NCBI RefSeq assembly: GCF_900178525.1
Contig: NZ_FXDJ01000009.1
Location: forward strand, 1,138,263 to 1,202,262
Reading direction: 5' to 3'
DNA: 64,000 bases
Origin: Massilibacteroides vaginae
GTDB taxonomy: Bacteria; Bacteroidota; Bacteroidia; Bacteroidales; Tannerellaceae
Part shown: piece by piece, positions 8,901 to 18,018 of the stretch
How positions within the stretch are numbered: position 1 is the stretch's first letter
Layout of the letters: the number at the start of each line of letters is the position of its first letter
Position numbers and translations under genes: made by a program
The notes under the pieces: generated by a model
What the model was told of the DNA's origin: nothing
What the model saw: the letters and a program-made list of their open reading frames with translations, nothing else
The model's database searches: none

Positions 8901-9284
8901 TTCCAGATATTGAATATGCCGGAATTGCAATATGCCGCTCCTGTAATGCTTTCTCGTGGTAATGTGATGCAAAAAGCTTTTGAAAATGTTTATGGAAAGC
9001 GCCCATTAGCAGATAATCAGGAATTACAGTATGTGAGCTATTATATTGAAGACGGAGACTACTGGAAGATTGATAATGTTACTTTAGGGTATACTTTTAA
9101 CTTTAACAATAAATGGATTCAGCGTTTTCGTGTTTATGGAACAATTGGTAATGTGGCTACTATTACAGGATATGGAGGCGTAGATCCGGAAGTAAATATT
9201 TTGGGACGAGCTCCCGGATGTGATGACAAAAACAGGTATCCTGCAGTACGTACTTATACATTCGGACTTTCGTTTAAATTCTAA
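5994..9284 (+). CDS. SusC/RagA-family TonB-linked outer membrane transporter with STN domain
   Basis: A 1096-aa outer membrane importer. An N-terminal signal region ends near residue 46 (AVNTKAQ). It is followed by an STN (secretin/TonB N-terminal) signalling domain at about 47-123, a carboxypeptidase-D-like domain at about 137-215 (TITGTIVDQKNEPVIGANV), a TonB box (LEEVVVVGYGTQ), the plug and a 22-strand barrel ending in aromatic Phe (TFGLSFKF). The STN domain is the hallmark of SusC proteins that signal through FecR, matching the two upstream genes. An internal ATG at residue 24 could be the true start and would give a more standard signal peptide. susD follows after 11 bp. Confidence 0.96.
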   Translation: MKIKTLLTTFIVQSRNKSKIVKIMKLSLLLLFTCVIQLLAVNTKAQKTTIQFNATTISVGQLLKEIEAQTDYLIVFRNREVNTERILQIKEKTGEIASFLSLAFDKAGIGYEFENKYIILSRKEHDANPVITQTNKKTITGTIVDQKNEPVIGANVIVKGTTNGTVTDMDGKFRLDVESQNVLHISFIGYLTQEVQVGNNTVFSILLREDLQALEEVVVVGYGTQRKGEVASAITTVKSENFVKAPAPDAAQMIRGQVPGLAIVSPGGDPTSTSQLLLRGVTTLKASASPLIIIDGVPGALNTISPEEIEQIDVLKDGSAAAIYGTRGTNGVIIITTKSVKGDVPTTLEVNSYISTQQIARKLPFMTYNEYMDKVKLGKPGAQDNGGNVNWLDEVTRTPFSQVYNVSLRGGSKTTNYTASFEYRGLEGIIKRSDNQMIYPRIEVNHRMFDNKLKINANLSGYEQTYRTGGDGSSFNSGVYRNALNFSPADPAKDADGNWYQSPSKTDYSNPLAMLYEADGKSQATNLRMSASITYSPIEGLDIKYMAARNIYNRVQGYYETKKHLSTVKDNKNGFASRGTNRSVDELYELTAQYNKTIANDHSITLLGGYSWQANNYQNYWMQNWDFPSDDYSYNNMSSGQALRDGRANVSSYQSDNKLIGYFGRLNYSYKGRYMLSASIRYEGSTKFGADHKWGTFPGISGAWNIKGEEFMEDQHLFTILKIRAGFGITGTVPDDPYMSLTTVSFGDYIYYNGDWIKSIKPASNSNPDLRWEKKEEINAGLDVGFFNDRLTGSIDYYFRKTNDLLWNYDVPSPPYIYSNMNANGGSIENKGVEISLRAIPFETKEFQWITDLNFSTNTNKVLALSNDKFISSGYSDEGGTGEPIQQSTHRLQEGEPMGNFYGFKSIDIDENGHWIIEGADGKPKPISEQQPTDKKILGNGLPKHYLNWNNSISYKNFDLGITMRGAFGFQILNMPELQYAAPVMLSRGNVMQKAFENVYGKRPLADNQELQYVSYYIEDGDYWKIDNVTLGYTFNFNNKWIQRFRVYGTIGNVATITGYGGVDPEVNILGRAPGCDDKNRYPAVRTYTFGLSFKF

Positions 9285-9295
9285 AATTAATAAAT

Positions 9296-10915
9296 ATGAA
9301 GACATATCTGAAATATATAATTACCGTTGTATTATCCGGCATTATAATTAGCTGCGATAATAATCTGGACGAAAAAGTGTATTCATCTGTTACGCAACAG
9401 AGTTATAAATACACCACAGAAGATTTTCATCCGGCCATTGCGAATATTTACGCTTATTTACGTTCATCATTAGATCATTGGGGCTTTTTCACCGGACAAG
9501 AGGTGACCGGTAATGCCATTGTTTTGGCACCCAATGCATCAGGTTGGGATGATGGGGGAGTTTATCGTCGTATGCATTATCACACATGGAATTCAGAGCA
9601 AACACATGTAAGTAATATGTGGAATCAATTCTATAGAGGAATACTTATCTGTAATAATGTATTAGATCAGATTGAACGTGATGTGATTCCTGCAGCATCT
9701 ACTGAGGAAAAAGAAGCCGGGCTTGCTGAAATTAGAGCAATGCGCGCTTATTATTATTGGATGATTTGCGATAATTTCGGAGATGCCCCTCTTGTTGTGA
9801 AGAAGACTGATGAATTACCCTTTAAAAGTAGTCGCAAAGAAATTTATGAATTTGTGGTGAAAGAGTTGATCGAAGTAATCCCTAAACTAAATGAAGAACA
9901 GGGAGGTAAAATGTATGGACGCATGAGTAAATGGGCTGCTAAAACAACATTGGCCAATGTTTATTTGAATGCTGAAGTTTATGTTGGAGAAGCACGCTGG
10001 AATGAATGTATTGAACAGTGTAATGATATAATCAATAGCAATAAGTGTGCTTTGTCAGATAATTACAACGCTTCATTTCGTGCTACAGGGGTAGAGTCAT
10101 CAAAAGAAGTAATCTTTTCTGTTCCTTTTGACCGGGAATATGGAGGAGGAAACTCCATTCACATGTATTCCTGGCATGGTGAATTGAAAAAGAAGTTTTT
10201 AACAGAAGCAACCCCTTGGGGAAGTGGCGCAGCAATTGGACTTACTCAATTTATTGACACCTACGATGATGATGACAGCCGTTTACAGGATACTTGGCTG
10301 ATGGGACCTCAATATGCAGCTGATGGAATACAATTGAAAGGGACATACGATAAAAAAGGAGAGCCATTTGTCTATACAAAAGATGTTCCTAATGCCAACT
10401 ATACTTCAGAAATGGAAGGATATAGGATGAACAAGTTTGAGGTTATTGCCGGAAGTACAAATAATAGCACAACAGATCTTCCGGTTTTCCGCTATGCTCA
10501 GGTGTTAATGATGAAGGCAGAATGTTTATTGAGAACAGGACAAAGCGGAGCGGGTGAATTGGTAAGCAAAGTGCGTAAAAGAGCATTCAAAGATTATCCT
10601 GATAAGGCAATTGTTACAGATGAGCAGTTAAAAGCGAATTCAATATATAAATACGGCTATGTAGAAAATTATAAAATTACAGATCCTGGAAATCAGGATC
10701 CAATTCAGTTTGGTCGTATGTTGGATGAATTAGGATGGGAGTTTGTTTGGGAACTTCAGTCTCGTCGAAACCTGATACGTTTTGGTGTATTTGCAAAGAA
10801 AAGTTGGCTTTCACATAAACCACAAGGGGATTACCGAACCGTTTTTCCTATTCCGGAAAAAGTGTTGACCTCTAACCCCAATCTGGAACAGAATCCAAAT
10901 TATTTAAGTAAATAG
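9296..10915 (+). CDS. SusD/RagB-family surface glycan-binding lipoprotein
   Basis: A 539-aa outer-membrane lipoprotein that caps the SusC barrel and binds oligosaccharide at the cell surface. The lipobox (GIIISC) puts the acylated Cys at residue 20, followed by DNN, consistent with surface export in Bacteroidetes. Helical TPR-like SusD features are visible: EIRAMRAYYYWMICDNFGDAPLV near 148-170, GRMSKWAAKTTLANVYLNAE near 205-225, and the C-terminal ELGWEFVWELQSRRNLIRFG, the classic SusD motif. Partner of the preceding SusC. Confidence 0.96.
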   Translation: MKTYLKYIITVVLSGIIISCDNNLDEKVYSSVTQQSYKYTTEDFHPAIANIYAYLRSSLDHWGFFTGQEVTGNAIVLAPNASGWDDGGVYRRMHYHTWNSEQTHVSNMWNQFYRGILICNNVLDQIERDVIPAASTEEKEAGLAEIRAMRAYYYWMICDNFGDAPLVVKKTDELPFKSSRKEIYEFVVKELIEVIPKLNEEQGGKMYGRMSKWAAKTTLANVYLNAEVYVGEARWNECIEQCNDIINSNKCALSDNYNASFRATGVESSKEVIFSVPFDREYGGGNSIHMYSWHGELKKKFLTEATPWGSGAAIGLTQFIDTYDDDDSRLQDTWLMGPQYAADGIQLKGTYDKKGEPFVYTKDVPNANYTSEMEGYRMNKFEVIAGSTNNSTTDLPVFRYAQVLMMKAECLLRTGQSGAGELVSKVRKRAFKDYPDKAIVTDEQLKANSIYKYGYVENYKITDPGNQDPIQFGRMLDELGWEFVWELQSRRNLIRFGVFAKKSWLSHKPQGDYRTVFPIPEKVLTSNPNLEQNPNYLSK

Positions 10916-10919
10916 AATT

Positions 10920-12785
10920 ATGAATAGATATTTATTACTTTTTATATCCTGCGTAGCCATTATTGGCTGCCAGGATTTAAAGGAGGAAAAGGAGCAGTCC
11001 TTTAAGATGATAGAACAGATTGACTTCTCTTGTGTCAAAATACAGGATGATTTCTGGACGCATAGATTAAATAATCACTCAACAACAACGTTGGCCGTTT
11101 GTATTGATCAGATAGAAAATCAGACCGGCAGGATTCAGAATTTTGAAAATGCTGCGAAAAAATCCGGTAAACATTCGGGTATTTATTTTGATGATTCTGA
11201 TGTTTATAAAGCATTGGAAGGTATTGCTTATTCTCTGATTGATAATCCAGCTTCGGATTTAGAGGCTAAAGCTGATGAATGGATTGACAAGATTGCGTCT
11301 GCCCAAGAACCGGATGGATATATTAATACATATTACACGCTTACTGATCTTAATGAACGTTGGACAAATATGCACATGCATGAAATGTATTGTGCCGGAC
11401 ATATGATTGAGGCTGCTGTGGCATATTATCATGCTACCGGAAAACGTAAATTATTAGATGTATCAATCAAAATGACAGAACACATGATGTCTGTTTTCGG
11501 GCCGGACAAACGACACTGGGTTCCTGGTCATCAGGAAATTGAATTAGCATTAGTAAAGTTATATAACGAAACGAAAGATGAACGCTATCTTAATTTTGCT
11601 AATTGGCTGATTGAAGAGCGAGGACATGGGCATGGTGTAGGTTGGAATAATGAACCATGGGAATCTGCGTATTGCCAAGATGATAAGCCGGTACGAGAAA
11701 TGACGGATATAGCTGGTCACGCTGTACGTGCAATGTACTTATATTGTGGAATGGCAGACGTAGCGGCACTCAAAAATGATACGGGCTATATTGAAGCTCT
11801 GGATCGTTTATGGGATGATGTGGTTTTGAGAAAGATGTATGTTACCGGCGGCATTGGCTCATCCAAACATAATGAGGGCTTCACCGAACCTTATGATCTT
11901 CCGAATTATGATGCTTACTGTGAAACATGTGCTTCTGTAGGGATGGTTTACTGGAATTCACGGATGAATCAGTTTACAGGTGATAGTAAATACATTGATG
12001 TGCTTGAACGTTCTATGTATAATGGTGCTTTAGCCGGAGTTTCTCTTAAAGGAGATCGTTTTTTCTATGTAAATCCATTAGCTTCTTTTGGAGAGCATCA
12101 TCGTAAGGAATGGTATGGTTGTGCTTGTTGCCCAAGTCAGATATCTCGCTTTCTTCCATCCGTCGGAAATTATATTTATGGGGTTTCAAATAATGCTGTC
12201 TGGGTTAATTTATATATTGGAAATGAAGCTAAGTTTAATGTGGATGAGGGGGAGATAACTTTAAAATTAGAAACAAAATATCCTTGGGAAGGCAATGTTA
12301 AATTAACGGTGAAATCGTTGTCATTACCATTAGAAAAAGAAATACGACTGCGTATTCCTGATTGGTGTAAATCCTATAGAGTAATTGTTAACGGTCAAAC
12401 AAAGAATAACCTTGTAACAGAAAAAGGTTATGTAGTGCTTAATAATAAATGGAAAGAAGGCGACAAAATTGAATTAGAAATCGATATGCCGGTTCAGATT
12501 GTTTCTGCTGATCCTCAGGTAAAAGAAAACGAAGGAAAGCGTGCTGTTCAACGCGGACCACTTGTTTATTGTGCTGAGGAAATTGATAATGCCGAATCTT
12601 TTGAAAAAATGACATTTTCTCCTAAAACTTTGTTTGCTGAGACTTATGTTCCTTCTATACTTAGCGGAATTGTTTCTGTAACAGCTAAAGAATCAGGGAA
12701 AAATGTAACTTTGATACCTTACTATTCTTGGGATAACAGAAGTGCCGGACAAATGAAGGTCTGGATTGATTATGTAAATAACTAA
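10920..12785 (+). CDS. GH127-family beta-L-arabinofuranosidase (DUF1680), lipoprotein
   Basis: A 621-aa enzyme predicted to release beta-L-arabinofuranose with retention through a cysteine nucleophile. Aligned by eye to HypBA1 of Bifidobacterium, the zinc ligands Glu and Cys are E335 and C337 (YCETCASVG), the nucleophile and its neighbour are C403-C404 (GCACCPSQ), and the acid/base Glu is E319 (NEGF), exactly 16 residues before E335 as in the reference. The (alpha/alpha)6 barrel is followed by beta-sandwich domains. A lipobox (IIGC, Cys17) predicts membrane anchoring. It starts 4 bp after susD. Confidence 0.9.
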   Translation: MNRYLLLFISCVAIIGCQDLKEEKEQSFKMIEQIDFSCVKIQDDFWTHRLNNHSTTTLAVCIDQIENQTGRIQNFENAAKKSGKHSGIYFDDSDVYKALEGIAYSLIDNPASDLEAKADEWIDKIASAQEPDGYINTYYTLTDLNERWTNMHMHEMYCAGHMIEAAVAYYHATGKRKLLDVSIKMTEHMMSVFGPDKRHWVPGHQEIELALVKLYNETKDERYLNFANWLIEERGHGHGVGWNNEPWESAYCQDDKPVREMTDIAGHAVRAMYLYCGMADVAALKNDTGYIEALDRLWDDVVLRKMYVTGGIGSSKHNEGFTEPYDLPNYDAYCETCASVGMVYWNSRMNQFTGDSKYIDVLERSMYNGALAGVSLKGDRFFYVNPLASFGEHHRKEWYGCACCPSQISRFLPSVGNYIYGVSNNAVWVNLYIGNEAKFNVDEGEITLKLETKYPWEGNVKLTVKSLSLPLEKEIRLRIPDWCKSYRVIVNGQTKNNLVTEKGYVVLNNKWKEGDKIELEIDMPVQIVSADPQVKENEGKRAVQRGPLVYCAEEIDNAESFEKMTFSPKTLFAETYVPSILSGIVSVTAKESGKNVTLIPYYSWDNRSAGQMKVWIDYVNN

Positions 12786-12799
12786 CTTAAAATTAGGTC

Positions 12800-15256
12800 A
12801 TGATTAAAAAGCTCTTAACGGTACTAACCGTTTCTTTTTCATTATTTAATATTCATGCTCAGGAGATTCTGAATCCGGTAGTCTTCAACGAGGTTGTTTT
12901 GGAAGATAATTTTTGGCTTCCTCGTTTACAGACTCAGAAGAAGGTTTTGGTGCCTTTTGCGTTGGATAAAACGAAACCGGCGGTCGAGAATCTGAAAAAA
13001 ACGGCAAACTTTCTAAAAGGAATTCCTGATGAACTGCCTTTTCCGCATCGATTTGTTGCTTCCGATTTGTATAAGGTAATGGAAGGAGCGGCTTATTTGT
13101 TGACCTTGGAACGGGATTTGCATCTGGAGGCTGAGATGGATCGGATTATTGATATTATCGCGGATGCGCAGCAGAAAGATGGCTATAATTATGAGTCTCA
13201 TATAACCGGAGTTGCGAAAGGTCGTAAAAAAGAAATGGGTGCGACGCCTTATTCTTTTGTTGTGCATAGCCACGAATTGTATAATATGGGGCACATGTAC
13301 GAAGGTGCTATCGCTTATTATCAGGCAACGGGAAAGGATAAATGGCTGCAAGTAGCCCAGGCAAATGCACGTCATATAAACAAGGTTTTTTTTGAAGGCG
13401 ATCCGAATTATAACGGTGGAAAGCCTGTAAATCAGGCTCCCGGTCATCAGGAAATCGAACTTGCGCTGGTTAAAATGTTTCGTGTAACGGGAGATAGTTT
13501 ATATCTTCAGATGGCAAAGAGGTTTCTCGATATTCGTGGCGTGACTTACCGTCCGGAGGGAACGGGCGTTATGTCTCCGGAATATGCGCAACAGCATTTA
13601 CCGGTTCGTGAGCAAACAACTGCGGTGGGACATGCCGTGCGTGCTACTTATCTGTATTCCGGAATGGCAGACGTGAGTGTATATATGCATGATCCAACTT
13701 TACGCCCAGCGTTAGATAGTATCTGGCATAATATTGTGGATACGCGTATGCATATAACCGGAGGTTTGGGGGCTGTTCATGGAATTGAGGGCTTTGGTCC
13801 GGAATATGAATTGCCTAACTTGGAAGCATTCGACGAAACTTGTGCTGCCGTTGGGAACGTGTTTTTTAATCATCGGATGTTCCTTATGGAGCAGGATGGT
13901 AAATACATGGATGTGGCGGAAGTTGCTCTATTGAATAATGTATTGGCAGGTGTGAATCTGGAGGGAAATCGCTTCTTTTATCTGAATCCACTGGAAGCAG
14001 ACGGAATAAAGCCTTTTAATCATGGGTTGCGTGGTCGGTCTCCTTGGTTTGGAACGGCTTGTTGTCCTTCTAATCTGGCACGCCTGATCCCTCAGGTTCC
14101 AAGTTTAATGTACGCTACTATGCAGAATGAGATATATTGCTCATTTTATGCCGGAAGCAGTACTACTTTGCAATTGGAAACAGGTAAAGTGAAGTTGAAA
14201 CAAACAACAGACTATCCTTTTGACGAACAAGTGCGTTGGGAAGTTAACCCCGATGAAAACGGACAAAAATTCTCGATGAAATTTCGTATCCCGACATGGA
14301 CAGGTAAACAGTTTGTGCCCGGTGAATTATATCATTTCATAAACGCACAACCTTCCGGTTGGAGTCTTTCTGTAAATGGGAAAAAAGTAAATGCCAATTT
14401 GACAAAAGGATTTGCCACGATTGACCGGACATGGAAAAAAGGAGATGTCGTAGAATTACATTTGCCGATGCCCTTGAGATATTCAAAAGCGATAGATCTG
14501 GTAGAAGCAGACAGAGGTCGTGTGAGTCTGACGAAAGGTCCTTTGGTCTATTGTGCGGAAGGAGTAGACAATAACGACTGTCTGCCGAATGTATTCATTA
14601 AAGGAACCCCGGCCTCAGGAAAAAGTTTGGATAATGGATTAAATCACATACCGCAAATCCAAGTTGCTGCCTGGAAGAAAACCGCCCATGGAAACGAGGA
14701 ATTTAATTTGAATCTACTCCCTTACTATGCGTGGAATAACCGTGGAGATGGCAGCATGATGGTTTGGTTTCCCGAATCGGATAACGTACAACCATATATC
14801 GACCGTCGTTTAGCGACGCATGGTAAGTTTAAAAGTCTTGCCGCGTCATACACCAATAAGGGAGACCATCTTGCCGCTGTTGCAGACAATCAGGTGCCTA
14901 CGCTTTCCGCAAATGGGAAACTATACAAATGGACAAGTTGGGGCGAGCAAGGAAAAGACCAATGGATTGCTGTAACACTCGATAAGCCTGTAGATATACA
15001 AAGTGTTTCGGTTTTTTGGGTGGATGATAACCAAGGAGTAAAAACCCCGGAAGAATGGTCGCTCGAATACGAAACCCAAGAGGGTTGGACAGCCTTTCCA
15101 TTGTATGTCACGGATGATTATAATGTATTTAAAGACCAATTCAACATGGTACATCCGGGCAAGCAAATACTGACTACGAAAATAAGGCTGCTAATGAAAC
15201 CGCAATCAGAAAAAGCAGTCGGCATCTTTGAAATAAATATTGATGAAGTAAAATAA
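12800..15256 (+). CDS. DUF1680 glycosidase, GH127/GH146-like, with C-terminal discoidin-like domain
   Basis: An 818-aa secreted enzyme with a cleavable signal peptide ending near FNIHAQ. The catalytic set is complete: E330 (IEGF), E346 and C348 (DETCAAVG), and C421-C422 (TACCPSNLARL). It is longer than the preceding paralogue because of an extra C-terminal region (about residues 680-818) with a discoidin/F5-F8-like feel (KWTSWGEQGKDQWIAVTLD). Long enzymes of this type from Bacteroides were placed in GH146, also beta-L-arabinofuranosidases, so GH146 is a good alternative. By eye its base composition is less AT-rich than the gene before it. Confidence 0.85.
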   Translation: MIKKLLTVLTVSFSLFNIHAQEILNPVVFNEVVLEDNFWLPRLQTQKKVLVPFALDKTKPAVENLKKTANFLKGIPDELPFPHRFVASDLYKVMEGAAYLLTLERDLHLEAEMDRIIDIIADAQQKDGYNYESHITGVAKGRKKEMGATPYSFVVHSHELYNMGHMYEGAIAYYQATGKDKWLQVAQANARHINKVFFEGDPNYNGGKPVNQAPGHQEIELALVKMFRVTGDSLYLQMAKRFLDIRGVTYRPEGTGVMSPEYAQQHLPVREQTTAVGHAVRATYLYSGMADVSVYMHDPTLRPALDSIWHNIVDTRMHITGGLGAVHGIEGFGPEYELPNLEAFDETCAAVGNVFFNHRMFLMEQDGKYMDVAEVALLNNVLAGVNLEGNRFFYLNPLEADGIKPFNHGLRGRSPWFGTACCPSNLARLIPQVPSLMYATMQNEIYCSFYAGSSTTLQLETGKVKLKQTTDYPFDEQVRWEVNPDENGQKFSMKFRIPTWTGKQFVPGELYHFINAQPSGWSLSVNGKKVNANLTKGFATIDRTWKKGDVVELHLPMPLRYSKAIDLVEADRGRVSLTKGPLVYCAEGVDNNDCLPNVFIKGTPASGKSLDNGLNHIPQIQVAAWKKTAHGNEEFNLNLLPYYAWNNRGDGSMMVWFPESDNVQPYIDRRLATHGKFKSLAASYTNKGDHLAAVADNQVPTLSANGKLYKWTSWGEQGKDQWIAVTLDKPVDIQSVSVFWVDDNQGVKTPEEWSLEYETQEGWTAFPLYVTDDYNVFKDQFNMVHPGKQILTTKIRLLMKPQSEKAVGIFEINIDEVK

Positions 15257-15270
15257 AGGAGATATATCGT

Positions 15271-16857
15271 ATGAAATATACCACTTTAACCTTTCTGCTG
15301 TTGATGCTTACGTCAATTGCAGAGGCTCAAATATTATCTAAAGATAACTACAAACAATATATTGAGCGATTTAATGCGAATGATTACGAACTTTATAGGT
15401 TGGGAGAATTCCCTAATGAAAAAGCCTGGGATTTTCTGATAGCTAATATTCCATTTTTTGATTGTCCTGATAAGCAATTAGAAGAGACTTACTATTTTCG
15501 TTGGTGGACATACCGGAAGCATATCCGTAAAACGCCGGAGGGTTATATTATTACAGAGTTTCTCCCGGATGTGGGTTGGGCGGGTCAGTATAATTCAATT
15601 TCTTGTCCGGCGGCTCATCATTTTATGGAAGGACGTTGGCTTAAAGATCCGCAATACCTGAAAGACTATGCCCTTTTTTGGTTTAATGGAAAATCCAGTC
15701 CCCGTTCATATTCTTTTTGGGCAGCTGATGCGATAATCAACTTTAACAAAGTGCATCCGGATGATAATTTGCTTAAAAAACTATTCCCACTATTAGATCA
15801 GAATTATGCATCATGGGAAGCCGAACGCCTCGACGAAAGTGGTCTGTTTTGGCAATATGACAACCGGGACGGAATGGAGGTGTCTATCTCAGGATCGTAT
15901 GCTGATCCGTATGGTCATGGATACCGTGCTACAATTAATAGTTATATGTACGCCGATGCTATCGCATTAGAAAAAATAGCAAATAAAGCAGGAGATAAAA
16001 TAAAAGAAGCATTGTATAAAGCAAAAGCTGAACATATTAAACGCTCCATAAATACGCGTTTATGGGATGAAAAGGCAGAGTTCTTTAAAGTCATACCGAA
16101 AGGACGGGATATGAGTTTCTCTGATGTAAGAGAAGAGCATGGTTATACACCTTGGTATTTTAATATTCCACCCAACAACTATTCTGTAGCCTGGAAATAT
16201 CTGATGGACTCAAAGTATTTCTTTGCGCCTTACGGAATTACAACGGCAGAACAAAGTCATCCGTTATTTACTATATCTTATGAAGGTCATGAGTGTCGCT
16301 GGGATGGTCCGACTTGGCCCTTTTCTACATCGGTTACATTGACGGCTATGGCTAATCTTTTAAATAATTATAATCAGGAAGAGGTATCAAAGAAAGATTA
16401 TTGGATTCTTTTATCTCAATATAGTCGTTCTCATCAGAGAGTTTTGGAAGATGGGAGCGTGCTGCCTTGGATCGATGAGAATCTGAATCCTTATACAGGA
16501 GACTGGATATCGCGTACAAGATTACTAAATTTTAATGATGTTAAGTGGTCAAAAGATAAAGGAGGTGAGGAGCGAGGAAAAGATTATAACCACTCTACAT
16601 TTAATGATCTTGTTATCTCCGGTCTGGTTGGTATACGTCCGTCAGATAACAATGTTCTGGTGGTAAATCCACTTATTCCGGATAGCTCGTGGGAGTATTT
16701 TTGTTTGGATCATTTGTCTTATAAAGGAAAAACAATCACTGTTTGCTATGATAGAACAGGAACTCGTTACAATAAAGACAAAGGCTTTACAATCTATGTG
16801 AACGGAGAGAAAGTACACCAATCTGAAAGCATTAAAAAAGTTAGCATTAATCTATAA
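15271..16857 (+). CDS. (alpha/alpha)6-barrel glycoside hydrolase (GH63 / MGH1-like)
   Basis: A 528-aa secreted protein (signal peptide ending SIAEAQ) with the trehalase/GH63/mannosylglycerate-hydrolase-like six-hairpin fold. Recognisable features are WQYDNRDGMEVSISG near residue 198 and ECRWDGPTWPFSTSVTL near 347, where W-x-G-P-x-W-P is the family signature. GDWISRTRLLNF and KDYNHSTFNDLVISGLVGIR lie near the C-terminus. The exact GH family and substrate cannot be assigned by eye. Its position in the PUL suggests it removes a side-chain sugar exposed by the arabinofuranosidases. An inverting mechanism is expected from the fold. Confidence 0.75.
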   Translation: MKYTTLTFLLLMLTSIAEAQILSKDNYKQYIERFNANDYELYRLGEFPNEKAWDFLIANIPFFDCPDKQLEETYYFRWWTYRKHIRKTPEGYIITEFLPDVGWAGQYNSISCPAAHHFMEGRWLKDPQYLKDYALFWFNGKSSPRSYSFWAADAIINFNKVHPDDNLLKKLFPLLDQNYASWEAERLDESGLFWQYDNRDGMEVSISGSYADPYGHGYRATINSYMYADAIALEKIANKAGDKIKEALYKAKAEHIKRSINTRLWDEKAEFFKVIPKGRDMSFSDVREEHGYTPWYFNIPPNNYSVAWKYLMDSKYFFAPYGITTAEQSHPLFTISYEGHECRWDGPTWPFSTSVTLTAMANLLNNYNQEEVSKKDYWILLSQYSRSHQRVLEDGSVLPWIDENLNPYTGDWISRTRLLNFNDVKWSKDKGGEERGKDYNHSTFNDLVISGLVGIRPSDNNVLVVNPLIPDSSWEYFCLDHLSYKGKTITVCYDRTGTRYNKDKGFTIYVNGEKVHQSESIKKVSINL

Positions 16858-16862
16858 GAGCC

Positions 16863-17987
16863 ATGAAAATAAATCTTAGAGTTATTCTGTTTGCTGTTTC
16901 ATTACTCTTCCTTCCTCTTCTTTTTACCTCTTGTAGTCAGCCTAAAGAGCAGGAAAAGAAGGTGATGGTTGATCATGCTACAATGAATCAGGTGTATGAA
17001 AAGGTTAAGACACCTTATAAGTATGGATTAGTAGTTGTTCCAGAAGTCAAAAACAAGATGGTGGATAGTCCGAGTGTCTTTAGGCATGGTGATCTTTGGT
17101 ACATGATCTACATTGTGTTTGATGGGAAGGGTTATGAAACAATGTTGGCTACTAGCGCGGATCTTTTATTCTGGGAAACAAAAGGAAAAATCCTGTCTTT
17201 TACGGAAAATACCTGGGATGCCAATCAGAAGGCTGGGTATGTAGCCTTGCAGGATTATGAATGGGGTGGTTCATATACTATTAATAAGTTTGATAATAAA
17301 TACTGGATGTCTTATCTGGGAGGCGCCACGGAAGGTTATGAGGCGGGAATGTTGGGTATTGGTGTTGCCAATACTGCAGATATAACTCAAGCGGTTGAAT
17401 GGAACAGACCGGAACATCCGGTTATGTTACCTACAGACCCAGATGCTCGTTGGTATGAGACAGAAACCATCTACAAGAGTTCGGTTATTAACGACAAGAA
17501 CAAAACCTTGGGATACCCCTTTGTAATGTTTTATAATGCAAAGAATAAAGGTGAAGAAACTCCTGGGCAAGCAAGGGCGGAGCGTATTGCTCTTGCAGTG
17601 TCTGAAGATATGGTGACATGGAATAGATATCGGGACGAACCCGTTATTGACCATGGTAGCGGAATAAGTGGAGATGCCTATATAACCAAAATGGATGATC
17701 TGTGGGTTATGTTCTACTTTGGAGCAGGGTGGAGACCAAAAGCGTTTGATCGGTTTGCCTGCTCTTATGATCTGGTAAACTGGACGCTTTGGGCCGGAGA
17801 AGATTTGATTACTCCTTCTGAGTCTTATGATATGCAGTATGCTCATAAACCGTGTGTGATAAACTACAATGGCATTGTTTATCATTTCTATTGTGCGGTG
17901 AGCAGAGATAATGGAGAAGAACAACGGACTATTGCGCTGGCAACTTCAAAAGATTTGGGGAAGAGTGTGCTGGAATTTCCGAAATAG
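16863..17987 (+). CDS. Five-bladed beta-propeller glycosidase (GH43/GH130-like), lipoprotein
   Basis: A 374-aa predicted lipoprotein (LFTSC, Cys24) with a five-bladed propeller typical of the GH43/GH32/GH130 group. Blade signatures are VDSPSVFRHGDLWYMIYIVF near residue 65, ATSADLLFWE near 95, LAVSEDMVTWNRY near 247 and CSYDLVNWTLW near 303. The Asp in VDSPSVF is a candidate catalytic base, and a Glu in RWYETETIYKSSV a candidate acid, by analogy only. It could be an alpha-L-arabinofuranosidase or another side-chain enzyme. It starts 5 bp after the upstream gene. Confidence 0.7.
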   Translation: MKINLRVILFAVSLLFLPLLFTSCSQPKEQEKKVMVDHATMNQVYEKVKTPYKYGLVVVPEVKNKMVDSPSVFRHGDLWYMIYIVFDGKGYETMLATSADLLFWETKGKILSFTENTWDANQKAGYVALQDYEWGGSYTINKFDNKYWMSYLGGATEGYEAGMLGIGVANTADITQAVEWNRPEHPVMLPTDPDARWYETETIYKSSVINDKNKTLGYPFVMFYNAKNKGEETPGQARAERIALAVSEDMVTWNRYRDEPVIDHGSGISGDAYITKMDDLWVMFYFGAGWRPKAFDRFACSYDLVNWTLWAGEDLITPSESYDMQYAHKPCVINYNGIVYHFYCAVSRDNGEEQRTIALATSKDLGKSVLEFPK

Positions 17988-18018
17988 TGAATATAAATAA
18001 TTAAAATATAAATATATC

